DNA of 64,000 nt from Salmonirosea aquatica (GTDB taxonomy: Bacteria > Bacteroidota > Bacteroidia > Cytophagales > Spirosomataceae): the NCBI RefSeq assembly GCF_009296315.1, contig NZ_WHLY01000002.1:5740501-5804500 (forward strand), written 5' to 3'. The first letter of the stretch is position 1. Every line of letters begins with the position of its first letter. The notes under the pieces were generated by a model, which made no database searches, was not told the DNA's origin, and saw only the letters and a list, made by a program, of their open reading frames with translations. Shown piece after piece: positions 8,801 through 17,383 of the stretch. Both the position numbers and the translations under genes were made by a program.

Positions 8801-9514
8801 GAAATCCTTGGCCGAAGGGGTACTTTTTTTATCACCCGTATTGATACACAGCAAGATATCGTGGGCATTCCAATCTTCCTGGTCAACATAATGTGAATCG
8901 TTGGAAGCAATGATCTTTACATTATGCTTCCGGGCAAATCGGACCAGTACCTCGTTGACAATCAATTGTTCCCGAATGTCGTGGCGCTGCAATTCCACAT
9001 AATAATCTTCCCCGAACACATCGAGCCACCACTTGAACTCTTTCTCGCCCTGCTCCTCGCCTTTTTTCAAGATCGCCTTGGGAACCGACGCTCCGATGCA
9101 GCAAGTGGTGGCAATGAGCCCTTCGTGGTACCTCAATACCAGTTCCTTATCGATGCGGGGGTACTTGCCATACATGCCTTCAATGAAACCCAACGAACAG
9201 AGTTTCACCAGATTCTTGTACCCGATTTCGTCTTTGGCCAACAAAAGCTGATGATAACGGACATCCTTGTTTTCCTTGGTAAACTGCTGTTTGCGGCGAT
9301 CCTCGACCACATAGAACTCGCATCCTACGATGGGTTTGATGCCCTGCTTGTTGCCTTCGGCCACGAACTCAAACACGCCGAACATATTGCCGTGGTCCGT
9401 AATGGCCACCGCGGGCATGTTATCGGCCTTGGCTTTTTTGAAGAGCTTTTTTATATCCGCCGCGCCGTCGAGCAGCGAAAATTGGGTATGGCAGTGTAGG
9501 TGTGAGAATTGCAC
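5864..9514 (-). CDS. dnaE: DNA polymerase III subunit alpha
   Basis: This 1216-residue protein is the catalytic subunit of the replicative DNA polymerase III. An N-terminal PHP domain opens with SHLHCHTQFSLLDG (residues 4-17) and keeps ITDHGNMFG. The polymerase core follows, with GRGSAAGS and the catalytic PDIDTDFDDEGR around residue 428. Helix-hairpin-helix and OB-fold regions occupy the last third (INIAGIVTSVQERM near residue 1060). Length is normal for DnaE1 of Bacteroidota. It starts 28 bp after the DUF2461 stop, so the two genes are probably co-transcribed. Confidence 0.97.
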   Translation of the reverse strand: MQFSHLHCHTQFSLLDGAADIKKLFKKAKADNMPAVAITDHGNMFGVFEFVAEGNKQGIKPIVGCEFYVVEDRRKQQFTKENKDVRYHQLLLAKDEIGYKNLVKLCSLGFIEGMYGKYPRIDKELVLRYHEGLIATTCCIGASVPKAILKKGEEQGEKEFKWWLDVFGEDYYVELQRHDIREQLIVNEVLVRFARKHNVKIIASNDSHYVDQEDWNAHDILLCINTGDKKSTPSAKDFDDEVGIPKGSRFAFYNDQFYFKNTSEMLTLFHDLPESLDNTNEIVDKIKNLELKKDILLPNFPIPEQFKTHTLSEMSGKKELTADVLNQWEYLKHLTFEGARKKYGTITAEIEERLNFELQTIRSMGFPGYFLIVADFIDAGRKMGVFIGPGRGSAAGSVVAYCTGITNIDPIKYDLLFERFLNPDRISLPDIDTDFDDEGRQKVIDYVVKKYGYNQVAQIVTYGTMAAKSAIKDVARVMDYPLSDANALVKLVPDKPAYNMTLNRIFNAPLDGDMSLMKKEGITYDEMENVKKMRAAAKGKDMAAQVLQEAQRLEGTVRNTGIHAAGIIIAPSDLTEIIPVATSKESEFLITQYQGKIIEDAGVIKMDFLGLRNLTIIKEALRLIKQNHGIEIEIDEIPLDDMKVYELFQRGETNAIFQFESDGMKKYMRDLVPDRFEDLIAMNALYRPGPLAYIPNFIRRKHGLEPIEYDLPELEEYLGDTYGITVYQEQVMLLSQKLAGFTKGQADTLRKAMGKKQIETLNKLKGDFMNGGEERGLDKKKLNKIWTDWEAFASYAFNKSHSTCYAFVAYQTAYLKTHYKAEYMSAVLTSSLGNIDKITFFLEECKSIGIPVLGPDINESDRQFNVNKRGEIRFGLAGIKGTGDAAVESIISERSENGPFADIFEFMTRINLRTVNKKTLESLAYAGAFDCYEDLHRAQFFEQEAGENTNFIEKLIKYANNYHAEKESAQASLFGAFGGNDALMAKPKVPDVEAWGDLQKLRHEQEVVGFYISGHPLDTFRMEMDNFCTCTLDKVLEVPEEMNHPVYLGKEINIAGIVTSVQERMSKRGSPFVIFKIEDYRGSLEMLLGGDDMVRLKNYLQIGSFLYIKGKVQSRYYNEDQFEFKIINIQLLTEIREKMCNEVKMKCSLDTIDTRFVETLNETLKVYPGKCALSVSVIDPESRVELQMVSRTYRVDASNELFNSLKLLEGVEFSLN

Positions 9515-9542
9515 TTTTGAATTTTGTCTTATGTGAAATGAT

Positions 9543-10229
9543 TTATGTAATTATCGTGTCCGCTTCCGGTTCGTCATGGAAGATGTAGTTCAGGAAATCA
9601 CAGTAAGGTTTGATAAGCGTAACGCCCTTAAGAACCTCGGGAATAAGATTTTTTGACAATACCTCCTTATCAGTGAAACGATGCGAAAAGAACAATTCTT
9701 TTCTTCGCAAGAGTTCTATTTCGGGATGGTCTTTACTGAATCCCTTCGGGGTAGTCTTGATGCTTTCACCGTGGATTTCGGGAAAATAGGTCCTAAAATC
9801 CTCAGCATGAATTATTTTTTTCAATTCAGCGGCATTGTAATCAACCTCCTGACGGTACTTAGCGAGTTGTGCCGCAGCCGGGCTCCACATACCCGCTCCT
9901 AAGAACGATTCATTGCCCGGCTGAATGTGCAGGTAGTAATCCACTCGGCCCGAATGTCGGCCCCCCGGCCCGAAGGCAGCACTAAAATTTTTCTTGTAAG
10001 GTCGCTTGTCTTTTGCAAAACGTATATCGCGGTTGATCCGGAAAATGCAATCTTTGGGCTCCGTATTCCCTAAATCTTCGGTCTGGCTGATTTCCTTCAA
10101 TAAATTCGACACGAGATGCGTGAAATCGGCTTTTGCTTCTTCATACCGCTTGCGATTTTCTTGAAACCACTCCCGGTTGTTGTTTTCGGCCAGGTCTACC
10201 AGGAAACGTAGGGTATTGGCTGTTAGCAT
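9543..10229 (-). CDS. DUF2461 family protein
   Basis: This 228-residue protein matches the DUF2461 / TIGR02453 family, recognised by FLVDLAENNNREWFQENR near the N-terminus and by FRINRDIRFAKDKRPYKKNF and VDYYLHIQPG in the middle. These are soluble proteins of unknown function common in Bacteroidota and some other bacteria and fungi. There is no signal peptide. It lies immediately upstream of dnaE on the same strand and is divergent from trpS, with 223 non-coding bases between them in which I see no strong promoter match. Confidence 0.85.
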   Translation of the reverse strand: MLTANTLRFLVDLAENNNREWFQENRKRYEEAKADFTHLVSNLLKEISQTEDLGNTEPKDCIFRINRDIRFAKDKRPYKKNFSAAFGPGGRHSGRVDYYLHIQPGNESFLGAGMWSPAAAQLAKYRQEVDYNAAELKKIIHAEDFRTYFPEIHGESIKTTPKGFSKDHPEIELLRRKELFFSHRFTDKEVLSKNLIPEVLKGVTLIKPYCDFLNYIFHDEPEADTIIT

Positions 10230-10452
10230 TTTCTACTAATAGACGGGTTAAGTGCAATGGATATAAAAACCAGGAAGGGGAAGAATTTATTCGAAAACTT
10301 CTATTTTCCGCTCCAATTTACCGAATTTTGGCGTCAATCGAAGCATGCGGTTGACAAAAAAGTAAATCTAACAGCGGCAAATTTCCTAATGAAATTCACC
10401 CTACCCTGTGCCAACGAATCATCCAATTCCTACCCACAATACCCCATTGACA

Positions 10453-11426
10453 ATGCGTATCCTGACTGGCATTCAAAGTAGCGGCCGTCCACACCTGGGC
10501 AATATTCTCGGCGCCATCCAGCCCGCCATCGAACTCTCGCGTGACCCGGCCAATGAATCATTTTTTTCATTGCTGACCTGCATTCACTCATAACCATCAA
10601 AGACAGCAAATTGCGCGAGGAGTACGTACGGGCCATTGCCGCCACCTGGCTGGCTTTCGGGTTCGATACCGATCGGAACGTATTTTGGCGGCAATCGCGG
10701 GTACCGGAGCATACCGAAATGGCCTGGTACCTTAGTTGCTTTACTCCCTACCCGATGTTGGCCAATGCCCACTCATTCAAGGATAAGTCCGAAAAGCTTT
10801 CGGATGTCAACGCCGGGCTATTCACCTACCCTGTGTTACAGGCCGCTGACATTCTGCTTTATGACGCCAATCTCGTTCCCGTTGGAAAAGACCAGAAACA
10901 ACATCTGGAAATGTCAAAAGATATTGCCACTTCGGTGAACAAGCAGGTAGGTCGCGAAATTCTGGTACTTCCCGAGCCTCGTATCGATGAACGGCTGATG
11001 GTGATTCCGGGCATTGATGGACTGAAGATGAGTAAATCGTACGGAAACTATATTGATATTTTTCAGCCTGAGAAAGAACTGTTGAAGGTGATAAAAAAGA
11101 TAGTTTCCGATTCTACCCCGCTGGAAGACCCTAAGAACCCCCACCTGGACATAACATTTCAGCTGTATTCCCTCATCGCCGCTCCCGAACAGACTGCAGA
11201 AATGAGGGAAAACTACCAACGAGGTGGCTACGGCTATGGACACGCCAAGAAGGCACTTCATGAGGTGATTCTGGAGAAGTATCAGGAGCCGCGCGAGATT
11301 TTTGACTTTTATATGTCAAATAATGATGCCTTGGAACGTAAACTCGTGGAGGGCGAGGAAAAAGCACGGGTTGTGGCCCAAAAAACTATTAGTCGAATGC
11401 GGGAAGCCCTGGGTTTTGGATCATGA
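10453..11426 (+). CDS. trpS: Tryptophanyl-tRNA synthetase, broken by a -1 frameshift
   Basis: Class I aminoacyl-tRNA synthetase that charges tRNA-Trp. The first segment (ATG at 10453, stop at 10593) has MRILTGIQSSGRPHLGN with the HIGH-type signature at residues 14-17. The remainder, in another frame to 11426, has the GLKMSKSYGN signature near residue 192 and a normal C-terminus. Joining the frames by adding one T in the T7 run at 10561-10567 gives a continuous 324-residue protein, the usual TrpS length, reading SFFFIADLHSL across the junction. An essential gene is unlikely to be dead, so a homopolymer sequencing error is the simplest reading. The run also forms a TTTTTTT slippery heptamer in the frame suited to -1 recoding. 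The stop overlaps the next start (ATGA at 11423). Confidence 0.9.
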
Positions 11427-12004
11427 GCGCTATGCTGGACGGCCTGCTTCAAGCCGATCAGGAATTCTTCCTATGGTTGAATGGGTGGCACTCTCCGTTC
11501 TGGGATGCTGTGATGGCGGCTATCACCTATAAATTCACCTGGGTACCCCTTTATTTCGCATTGATTTACATTCTTATCTCCCATTTCAAAACAAAGGCTT
11601 TCGGGTACCTTCTGTGTATCATTGCTGTGGTTGCACTTTCTGACCAGATTGCCTCCGGATTGTTCAAGCCTTATTTCATGCGTCTGCGGCCCTGTCATGA
11701 TCCGGTCATCGGCGCACTAGTCCATTTGGTAAAGGGTTGCGGTGGAAAATACGGATTTGTTTCTTCCCACGCCGCTACTGGTTTTGGAATTGCCACCAGT
11801 TTCAACAAGCTACCATTCACCAAAATAAGCCATGCCTCCTGGCTGTATGGATGGGCATTTCTCTATTCTTACAGCCGTATATATGTCGGAGTCCACTACC
11901 CACTGGATATTGCGATAGGAGCGATTGTTGGCGTTCTCGTAGGCTTATTGCTGGTAGCAGCCTATCGCTGGTCCACTCGGAATTCACATTCACCCTATTT
12001 TTAA
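11423..12004 (+). CDS. PAP2-family membrane phosphatase
   Basis: This 193-residue membrane protein carries the three-part phosphatidic acid phosphatase type 2 signature: KPYFMRLRPC, then SSHAATG, then SRIYVGVHYPLD with the catalytic histidine. Hydrophobic stretches predict about five membrane helices. Relatives dephosphorylate undecaprenyl pyrophosphate or phosphatidylglycerol phosphate; which applies here cannot be told. The start overlaps the trpS stop by four bases (ATGA), so translation is probably coupled. Confidence 0.85.
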   Translation: MSAMLDGLLQADQEFFLWLNGWHSPFWDAVMAAITYKFTWVPLYFALIYILISHFKTKAFGYLLCIIAVVALSDQIASGLFKPYFMRLRPCHDPVIGALVHLVKGCGGKYGFVSSHAATGFGIATSFNKLPFTKISHASWLYGWAFLYSYSRIYVGVHYPLDIAIGAIVGVLVGLLLVAAYRWSTRNSHSPYF

Positions 12005-12050
12005 TTCATATTTATTTCCTATAACTCTCGCTTATACAAGGGTTTCTTTC

Positions 12051-12058
12051 TAATTTTG
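12051..12058 (+). promoter_or_regulatory. Possible -7 box of the prs promoter
   Basis: TAATTTTG matches the Bacteroidota TAnnTTTG -7 consensus 18 bases before the prs ATG. No good TTTG element lies at the expected distance upstream, so the call is weak. Confidence 0.3.
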
Positions 12059-12076
12059 CGCAAATTTTGTGATTAA

Positions 12077-13021
12077 ATGGCAGCCTTAAACACCGTCAAA
12101 ATCTTCTCTGGCAGTAATTCATCCTACCTCGCCGAACAGATCGCCAAAGAGTATGGCCGACCTTTGGGAGGCTACACCTGCCGTACCTTCAGTGATGGTG
12201 AGATTTCTCCAGTGTACGATGAATCCGTCCGGGGCTGCGATGTCTTTCTGATTCAGTCCACACCTCCCCCCGCCGATAATTTGCTGGAACTGCTGCTGAT
12301 GGTCGATGCGGCCCGGCGGGCTTCGGCACACTATGTAACGGTGGTGCTTCCTTACTTTGGCTATGCCCGTCAGGATCGGAAAGACAAGCCCCGAGTGGCC
12401 ATTGCGGCCAAACTAGTAGCTAACTTACTTACTGCCGCAGGCGTAGACCGTCTGATGACTATTGACCTGCATGCGGGCCAGATACAGGGATTCTTCGATA
12501 AACCCGTGGATCACCTGGAAGGTACCTCCGTATTTGTGCCCTATGTGAAAGCCCTAGGACTGGATAATCTTCTGATTGCCTCACCCGACGTGGGTGGCGC
12601 GGCACGAGCCCGGAATTTTGCCAAATTCCTCAATGCGGACATGGTGATTTGTGACAAGTATCGCAAACGTGCCAATGAAATCGCTTCTATGCAGGTAATT
12701 GGTGACGTGGAAGGTGCCAATGTGGTGTTGTTCGACGACCTGATCGATACGGGAGGTACCATGTGTAAGGCTGCGGAAATCATTCTGGACAAAGGAGCGA
12801 AATCCGTGCGCGCTATCTGTACCCACCCCATCATGTCAGGCAAGGCGTACGAGAATATTGAAAATTCGATGCTAGAGGAGTTGATCGTTACCGATACACT
12901 CCCTCTACGTCAGAAAAGTAGCAAAATCAAGGTGATTTCGGTTGCCTCTCTTTTTGCCAAGGCCATCGGCCGAATTCGTGATCATGAATCTATTAGTTCA
13001 CTTTTTTTAAATAATCAGTAG
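12077..13021 (+). CDS. prs: Ribose-phosphate pyrophosphokinase (PRPP synthetase)
   Basis: This 314-residue enzyme makes phosphoribosyl pyrophosphate from ribose-5-phosphate and ATP for nucleotide, His and Trp synthesis. Visible are the FSDGEI loop near residue 37, PYFGYARQDRKD (ATP-binding flexible loop), the DLHAGQIQGFF segment, and the PRPP-binding loop VVLFDDLIDTGGT. Length is typical for class I bacterial Prs. It begins after a 72-base gap from the PAP2 gene, with a candidate -7 box there, and ends 36 bases before rplY. Confidence 0.96.
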   Translation: MAALNTVKIFSGSNSSYLAEQIAKEYGRPLGGYTCRTFSDGEISPVYDESVRGCDVFLIQSTPPPADNLLELLLMVDAARRASAHYVTVVLPYFGYARQDRKDKPRVAIAAKLVANLLTAAGVDRLMTIDLHAGQIQGFFDKPVDHLEGTSVFVPYVKALGLDNLLIASPDVGGAARARNFAKFLNADMVICDKYRKRANEIASMQVIGDVEGANVVLFDDLIDTGGTMCKAAEIILDKGAKSVRAICTHPIMSGKAYENIENSMLEELIVTDTLPLRQKSSKIKVISVASLFAKAIGRIRDHESISSLFLNNQ

Positions 13022-13057
13022 TTTTTATTTTATTTATTTTTTTAATTTTCGTTTATT

Positions 13058-13624
13058 ATGAAAAAATTAGAGATTGTAGGGTATCGAAGAGCGAATCTCG
13101 GTAGAACCGAAGCGCAGGATTTACGCGCTCAGGGCTATGTTCCTTCGGTGTTGTACGGAGGCAAAGAGCAGGTGCATTTCCACGCTCCTGCCATGTTATT
13201 CAGGGATTTGATTACCTCAGGTGATGTTTTTGAAGTCACTTTGAATATTGAAGGTGAGATTTTCAAAGCTATCCTTCAGGAAACGCAATTTCATCCGGTG
13301 AGCGATATGATTCTTCATGCCGACTTCCTGGAGATCGTTCCTGGGAAGCAAATCAAGGTTGATGTACCCATAAAATTGTCCGGAACGGCCTCGGGTGTAA
13401 TCAAAGGTGGAAAACTTAACCAAAAATTGCGTAAATTGCGAGTGCAAGGATTAGCCGAAAACATTCCTGATTATATCGATCTGAATGTAAAAGATCTTGA
13501 CCTGGGTAAATCCGTCAAGGTATCGGCAATCGAACAGAAGGGATTCACAATCCTTTCCCAGTCAGCCATTCCCGTTGCATCGGTGGATATCCCACGGGCA
13601 CTGCGCGGTACACTGACTGCCTAA
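13058..13624 (+). CDS. rplY: 50S ribosomal protein L25 (Ctc/TL5 type)
   Basis: This 188-residue protein is the long, two-domain form of L25, which binds 5S rRNA. The N-terminal domain (EIVGYRRANLGRTEAQDLRAQ ... VPSVLYGGKE) is the L25 fold; the C-terminal half (FLEIVPGKQIKVDVPI ... VQGLAENIPDYIDLNV) is the TL5/Ctc extension. It follows prs by 36 bases, an arrangement (prs then rplY/ctc) seen widely in bacteria. A hairpin terminator follows the stop. Confidence 0.93.
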   Translation: MKKLEIVGYRRANLGRTEAQDLRAQGYVPSVLYGGKEQVHFHAPAMLFRDLITSGDVFEVTLNIEGEIFKAILQETQFHPVSDMILHADFLEIVPGKQIKVDVPIKLSGTASGVIKGGKLNQKLRKLRVQGLAENIPDYIDLNVKDLDLGKSVKVSAIEQKGFTILSQSAIPVASVDIPRALRGTLTA

Positions 13625-13658
13625 TTTGTTTATTTTTCATGGCTAATAGATGCAAACG

Positions 13659-13690
13659 TGCCGACCTCTGGTCGGCATATTTGTTTTTGG
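13659..13690 (+). terminator. Terminator after rplY
   Basis: The inverted repeat TGCCGACC / GGTCGGCA (13659-13666 and 13670-13677, loop TCT) is followed by a T-rich stretch to about 13688. It lies 35 bases past the rplY stop. Confidence 0.7.
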
Positions 13691-13733
13691 GCATGCTATT
13701 TTTGTTAGCGACCGAAACTAAGAAATAAATCGT

Positions 13734-14498
13734 ATGCTCAAAGAACAGTTTGATTTACACGGAAAATTAGCCCTGGTAACCGGATCGAGCCAGGGTATCG
13801 GCAAGGGAATTGCCCTCGGACTGGCGGAATTTGGCGCGGAAGTGATTATCCTTTACCATTCTGGCAAAAAAGAAGCGGAACAGGTAGGCAAAGAAATAAA
13901 GGAAATGGGTCAAAAAGCCCATGTATTTCAATGCGATCTTTCCAAAGCCCATTCGGTCGAAAAATTGTATAAATCCCTTGCTTCCCAAAAACTTCAACCT
14001 GATATAGTGGTTATCAATGCCTCCGTGCAGGTAGCTAAAAACTGGGACGATATGACTGATAAAGATTTTGATTATCAGGTCAGTACCAATTTCAAAGCCA
14101 CCCTAAATCTGTTTCAGAAATTTATTCCGTCTATGCTGGAAAAAGGTTGGGGGCGCGTTCTTACTATCGGAAGCGTACAGCAGGAAAAACCCCACCCCGC
14201 TATGATCGTCTACGCCGCCACCAAGGCCGCAGTGGATAACATGGTCAGGAATATCGCCATGCAGATAGCCGACCAGGGCGTGACGGTCAATAACTTGGCC
14301 CCGGGCGTCATTGCTACACCCCGCCTGGACGAGCCAGTCCCGGAAATCGATGAACGAATCAACCAACGTATGATGACCCCTGTAGGCGATGTAGGGCAAC
14401 CGCTCGACTGTGCAGCAATGGCCCTGCTCCTTTGCTCCGAAGCCGGAAAATTCATCACGGGCCAAAATTTCTATGTGGATGGAGGTATGAGTTTGTAA
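13734..14498 (+). CDS. SDR-family oxidoreductase
   Basis: This 254-residue protein is a classical short-chain dehydrogenase/reductase. It has the Rossmann motif TGSSQGIGKG, a NAS variant (INASVQ) of the usual NNAG, catalytic Ser in IGSVQQ, and YAATK with catalytic Tyr and Lys. The C-terminus ends in ITGQNFYVDGGMSL, typical of FabG-like enzymes. The substrate is unknown. It stands alone, with its own leader and a bidirectional terminator directly after. Confidence 0.85.
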   Translation: MLKEQFDLHGKLALVTGSSQGIGKGIALGLAEFGAEVIILYHSGKKEAEQVGKEIKEMGQKAHVFQCDLSKAHSVEKLYKSLASQKLQPDIVVINASVQVAKNWDDMTDKDFDYQVSTNFKATLNLFQKFIPSMLEKGWGRVLTIGSVQQEKPHPAMIVYAATKAAVDNMVRNIAMQIADQGVTVNNLAPGVIATPRLDEPVPEIDERINQRMMTPVGDVGQPLDCAAMALLLCSEAGKFITGQNFYVDGGMSL

Positions 14499-14501
14499 TT
14501 T

Positions 14502-14545
14502 ACACAAAAAAAACGGAGCAGGTACCTGCTCCGTTTTTTTTGTGT
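14502..14545. terminator. Bidirectional terminator, perfect 44-bp palindrome
   Basis: The segment is an uninterrupted palindrome: ACAC, eight As, CGGAGCA, a central GGTACC, then the exact reverse complement ending in eight Ts and GTGT. The GC stem flanked by A8 and T8 suits termination in both directions between the convergent SDR and pyrophosphatase genes. Confidence 0.9.
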
Positions 14546-14555
14546 AAGGGTACCT

Positions 14556-17195
14556 TTATTTCTGGGTGACCCGGATTGAAGTGCGCCGGTTTTGGGCCCG
14601 GCCTTCTTCCGTATCGTTTGAAGCAATAGGGTATTGCTCGCCGTACCCTTCGGATTCCAATCGGGATGCGTCAACACCCATTGCCACCAGGGATTGTTTG
14701 ACTGATGCGGCCCGGTCGGCCGAGAGTTGGAGGTTCATGCTGGGATCACCGGTATTATCGGTGTAGCCGCCCAATTTAATATTGACGTCTGGATAAGCTC
14801 CCAGAATATCCGCTACGTTTCTCAATTGATCCTGCGACTCGGGACGAAGCGTCGTATTTCCCGAGGCAAACATTAACCGGTCAAAGTCAAACCAGGTATC
14901 TTTATTAACGGCCTGCTCCGACGCAATGAAGTCAACCAATTCACGTTCAACGGGACGTCCACTGTCCGCAATCTTCATTTTCAACCCATTTTCCAGTTCA
15001 AGTACTTCGGTCGACGAGAAGCTCTTGTCTGCGGAAGGTACCTCGATTGCATCATTTTGAGACATATTGAGCTCACTGGATTCAACTGCGATGTAAGGAG
15101 CGATAACCAGTGAAACGATAGACATCAGCTTGATCAAGATATTCATCGAAGGTCCTGAGGTATCTTTGAAAGGATCACCCACAGTATCACCCGTTACCGA
15201 AGCCTTGTGGGGCTCTGATTTCTTATAATACATCTGTCCGTCGATGTTGACGCCCTTTTCAAAAGATTTTTTCGCATTATCCCAGGCACCGCCGGCATTG
15301 GATTGGAAAATCCCCATCAAAACACCCGACACGGTAACACCGGCTAGCAAACCACCGAGTACCTCTGGCCCCATTGTGAAGCCTACCAGTACTGGACTTA
15401 TCAGTGCAATAGCACCGGGCAGAATCATTTGTTTCAGCGAAGCTTGAGTCGAAATAGCCACACATTTTTCGTATTCAGGCTCGGCTTTATATTCCATGAT
15501 GCCCGGTATTTCCCGGAACTGGCGACGTACCTCGTTTACCATTTCCATGGCCGCCTTACCAACGGCCGAAATAGCCAGTGCACTAAAAATAAAGGGTATC
15601 ATTCCGCCCACGAACAGCCCCGCCAACACATCGGCTTTATAAATATCAATGGCTGTAATGCCCGCGATTCCTACAAAAGCCGCGAAAAGGGCCAACGATG
15701 TAAGAGCGGCAGAAGCAATGGCAAAGCCTTTTCCGGTTGCAGCGGTGGTATTTCCCACGGCGTCCAGGTTATCGGTACGTTCCCGCACTTCGGGAGGTAG
15801 CTGCGACATTTCGGCAATACCGCCCGCGTTGTCTGCAATAGGTCCGAATGCGTCAATCGCCAACTGCATAGCCGTTGTAGCCATCATACCCGCAGCGGCA
15901 ATGGATACGCCGTAAAGCCCGGCAAACTTATATGACATGATGATCCCCGCAGCCAGCACCAAAATGGGAAGCACAGTAGATTCCATCCCCACGGCCAAAC
16001 CGCCAATGATATTCGTAGCGTGGCCCGTCCCTGATTTTTGTACGATTGAATTCACCGGACGTTTACCCATTGCCGTGTAGTATTCGGTGATGATTGACAT
16101 GAGGGCTCCCACGATCAACCCTACCACAATGGCCAGAAAAACACCATTGGAGGTAAATTCAAAACCTCGCAGCTTGAGGTTTTCGGGCAGGATATTCTTT
16201 ACCAGGAAATACGAAGCAATAAACGTAATGATCACCGATGCCCAGTTCCCCAGGTTCAAAGCATTCTGAACGGAAGAAGTCTCTTTACTGATCCGTACAA
16301 AGAAGGTAGAGACTAACGATGCCAGCAAGCCAACCGCGGCGATCAGCATGGGAAGCAGAATGGGTGAGTACCCCCCGTAGGAATCAACTACGTTAATTTC
16401 CTGCCCCAGAACCATCGTAGCCAGGATAGTCGCTACGTACGACCCGAACAAGTCGGCACCCATACCGGCGACGTCACCGACGTTATCACCTACGTTATCG
16501 GCAATGGTAGCAGGGTTGCGCACGTCATCCTCAGGAATACCCGCTTCGACTTTCCCCACCAAATCAGCGCCAACGTCGGCCGCCTTCGTATAGATTCCAC
16601 CACCTACCCGGGCAAAAAGCGCGATGGATTCAGCACCCAGCGAAAAACCGGCCAGTACCTCAATCGCTTTCCGCATATCGTCGGAGGTAAGGGGTTGACC
16701 AAAAGCGAACAAATGGTAAAGCACGATGAACAAGCCACCCAAACCCAAGACGGCCAGACCGGCCACGCCCATGCCCATTACCGAACCACCGGTAAATGAC
16801 ACCTGCAAGGCCTTGGATAGCGAAGTCCGCGCCGCCTCAGCGGTACGAACGTTAGCCTTGGTTGCGATTTTCATACCGATGTACCCCGCAGTGGCCGAGA
16901 AAACGGCCCCAATCAGAAAAGCAACGGCAATGAGGGGCGACGAATGGATGGGGTGCTCGGGGGTACCCTGGTCGGAACCCAACCAAAAAAGAAGTACCGC
17001 AGTGGGTATGGCAAAAAAAGCGAGGACTTTCCACTCCGCTTTTAGAAAAGCAATGGCACCATCGGCAATGTAGCCCGACAGTTTCTGCATGTTTTCCGTT
17101 CCAGCAGGTTGTTTGGAGACCCAGCTAAACCGCCAGGCGGTATAGATCAATCCCACCAAACCGAAGGCGGGCACCAGGTAAATAATACTATCCAT
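14556..17195 (-). CDS. hppA: Ion-translocating membrane pyrophosphatase fused to an OmpA domain
   Basis: Residues 1 to about 705 form a membrane pyrophosphatase, which hydrolyses PPi to pump H+ or Na+. Visible are [11 protein letters not shown] near residue 206, DNVGDNVGD near 231, and [10 protein letters not shown] near 480, whose Ala/Gly pattern is that of the K+-dependent class. The last membrane helix is [18 protein letters not shown] (about 683-703). A linker then leads to an OmpA-like domain (about 760-879) with [19 protein letters not shown] and [12 protein letters not shown], including the Asp and Arg that bind diaminopimelate in OmpA. M-PPases of known structure have a periplasmic C-terminus, so this domain should face peptidoglycan. 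Usual M-PPases are 650-800 residues. It is flanked by its own promoter candidate and terminator. Confidence 0.92.
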   Translation of the reverse strand: MDSIIYLVPAFGLVGLIYTAWRFSWVSKQPAGTENMQKLSGYIADGAIAFLKAEWKVLAFFAIPTAVLLFWLGSDQGTPEHPIHSSPLIAVAFLIGAVFSATAGYIGMKIATKANVRTAEAARTSLSKALQVSFTGGSVMGMGVAGLAVLGLGGLFIVLYHLFAFGQPLTSDDMRKAIEVLAGFSLGAESIALFARVGGGIYTKAADVGADLVGKVEAGIPEDDVRNPATIADNVGDNVGDVAGMGADLFGSYVATILATMVLGQEINVVDSYGGYSPILLPMLIAAVGLLASLVSTFFVRISKETSSVQNALNLGNWASVIITFIASYFLVKNILPENLKLRGFEFTSNGVFLAIVVGLIVGALMSIITEYYTAMGKRPVNSIVQKSGTGHATNIIGGLAVGMESTVLPILVLAAGIIMSYKFAGLYGVSIAAAGMMATTAMQLAIDAFGPIADNAGGIAEMSQLPPEVRERTDNLDAVGNTTAATGKGFAIASAALTSLALFAAFVGIAGITAIDIYKADVLAGLFVGGMIPFIFSALAISAVGKAAMEMVNEVRRQFREIPGIMEYKAEPEYEKCVAISTQASLKQMILPGAIALISPVLVGFTMGPEVLGGLLAGVTVSGVLMGIFQSNAGGAWDNAKKSFEKGVNIDGQMYYKKSEPHKASVTGDTVGDPFKDTSGPSMNILIKLMSIVSLVIAPYIAVESSELNMSQNDAIEVPSADKSFSSTEVLELENGLKMKIADSGRPVERELVDFIASEQAVNKDTWFDFDRLMFASGNTTLRPESQDQLRNVADILGAYPDVNIKLGGYTDNTGDPSMNLQLSADRAASVKQSLVAMGVDASRLESEGYGEQYPIASNDTEEGRAQNRRTSIRVTQK

Positions 17196-17235
17196 GCGAA
17201 GTTGAATTTATGTTTTTTTGTGGTGAAAAATCGGG

Positions 17236-17267
17236 CAAATATAGCGGATTGGCGCACACTTGCCCAA
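17236..17267 (-). promoter_or_regulatory. Candidate hppA promoter
   Basis: Read on the minus strand, TATATTTG (17243-17236) matches TAnnTTTG, with a TTG (17267-17265) 21 bases upstream. It is about 40 bases before the hppA start. Confidence 0.35.
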
Positions 17268-17326
17268 TCAATTTTTTATTCACAATGATTATTTTTATAG
17301 ATTGTAGGATATTTTAGGGCAGGCTG

Positions 17327-17356
17327 TTTGAACCTACCTTCTTTGGACGTAGTTTG
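17327..17356 (+). promoter_or_regulatory. Candidate promoter of the PIG-L gene
   Basis: TTTG at 17327-17330 is followed after 19 bases by TAGTTTG (17350-17356), one base short of the TAnnTTTG consensus. The likely start would be near 17363, about 20 bases before the ATG at 17384. Confidence 0.4.
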
Positions 17357-17383
17357 CTTCCTTATTGATTTTTGATTTCCGAT

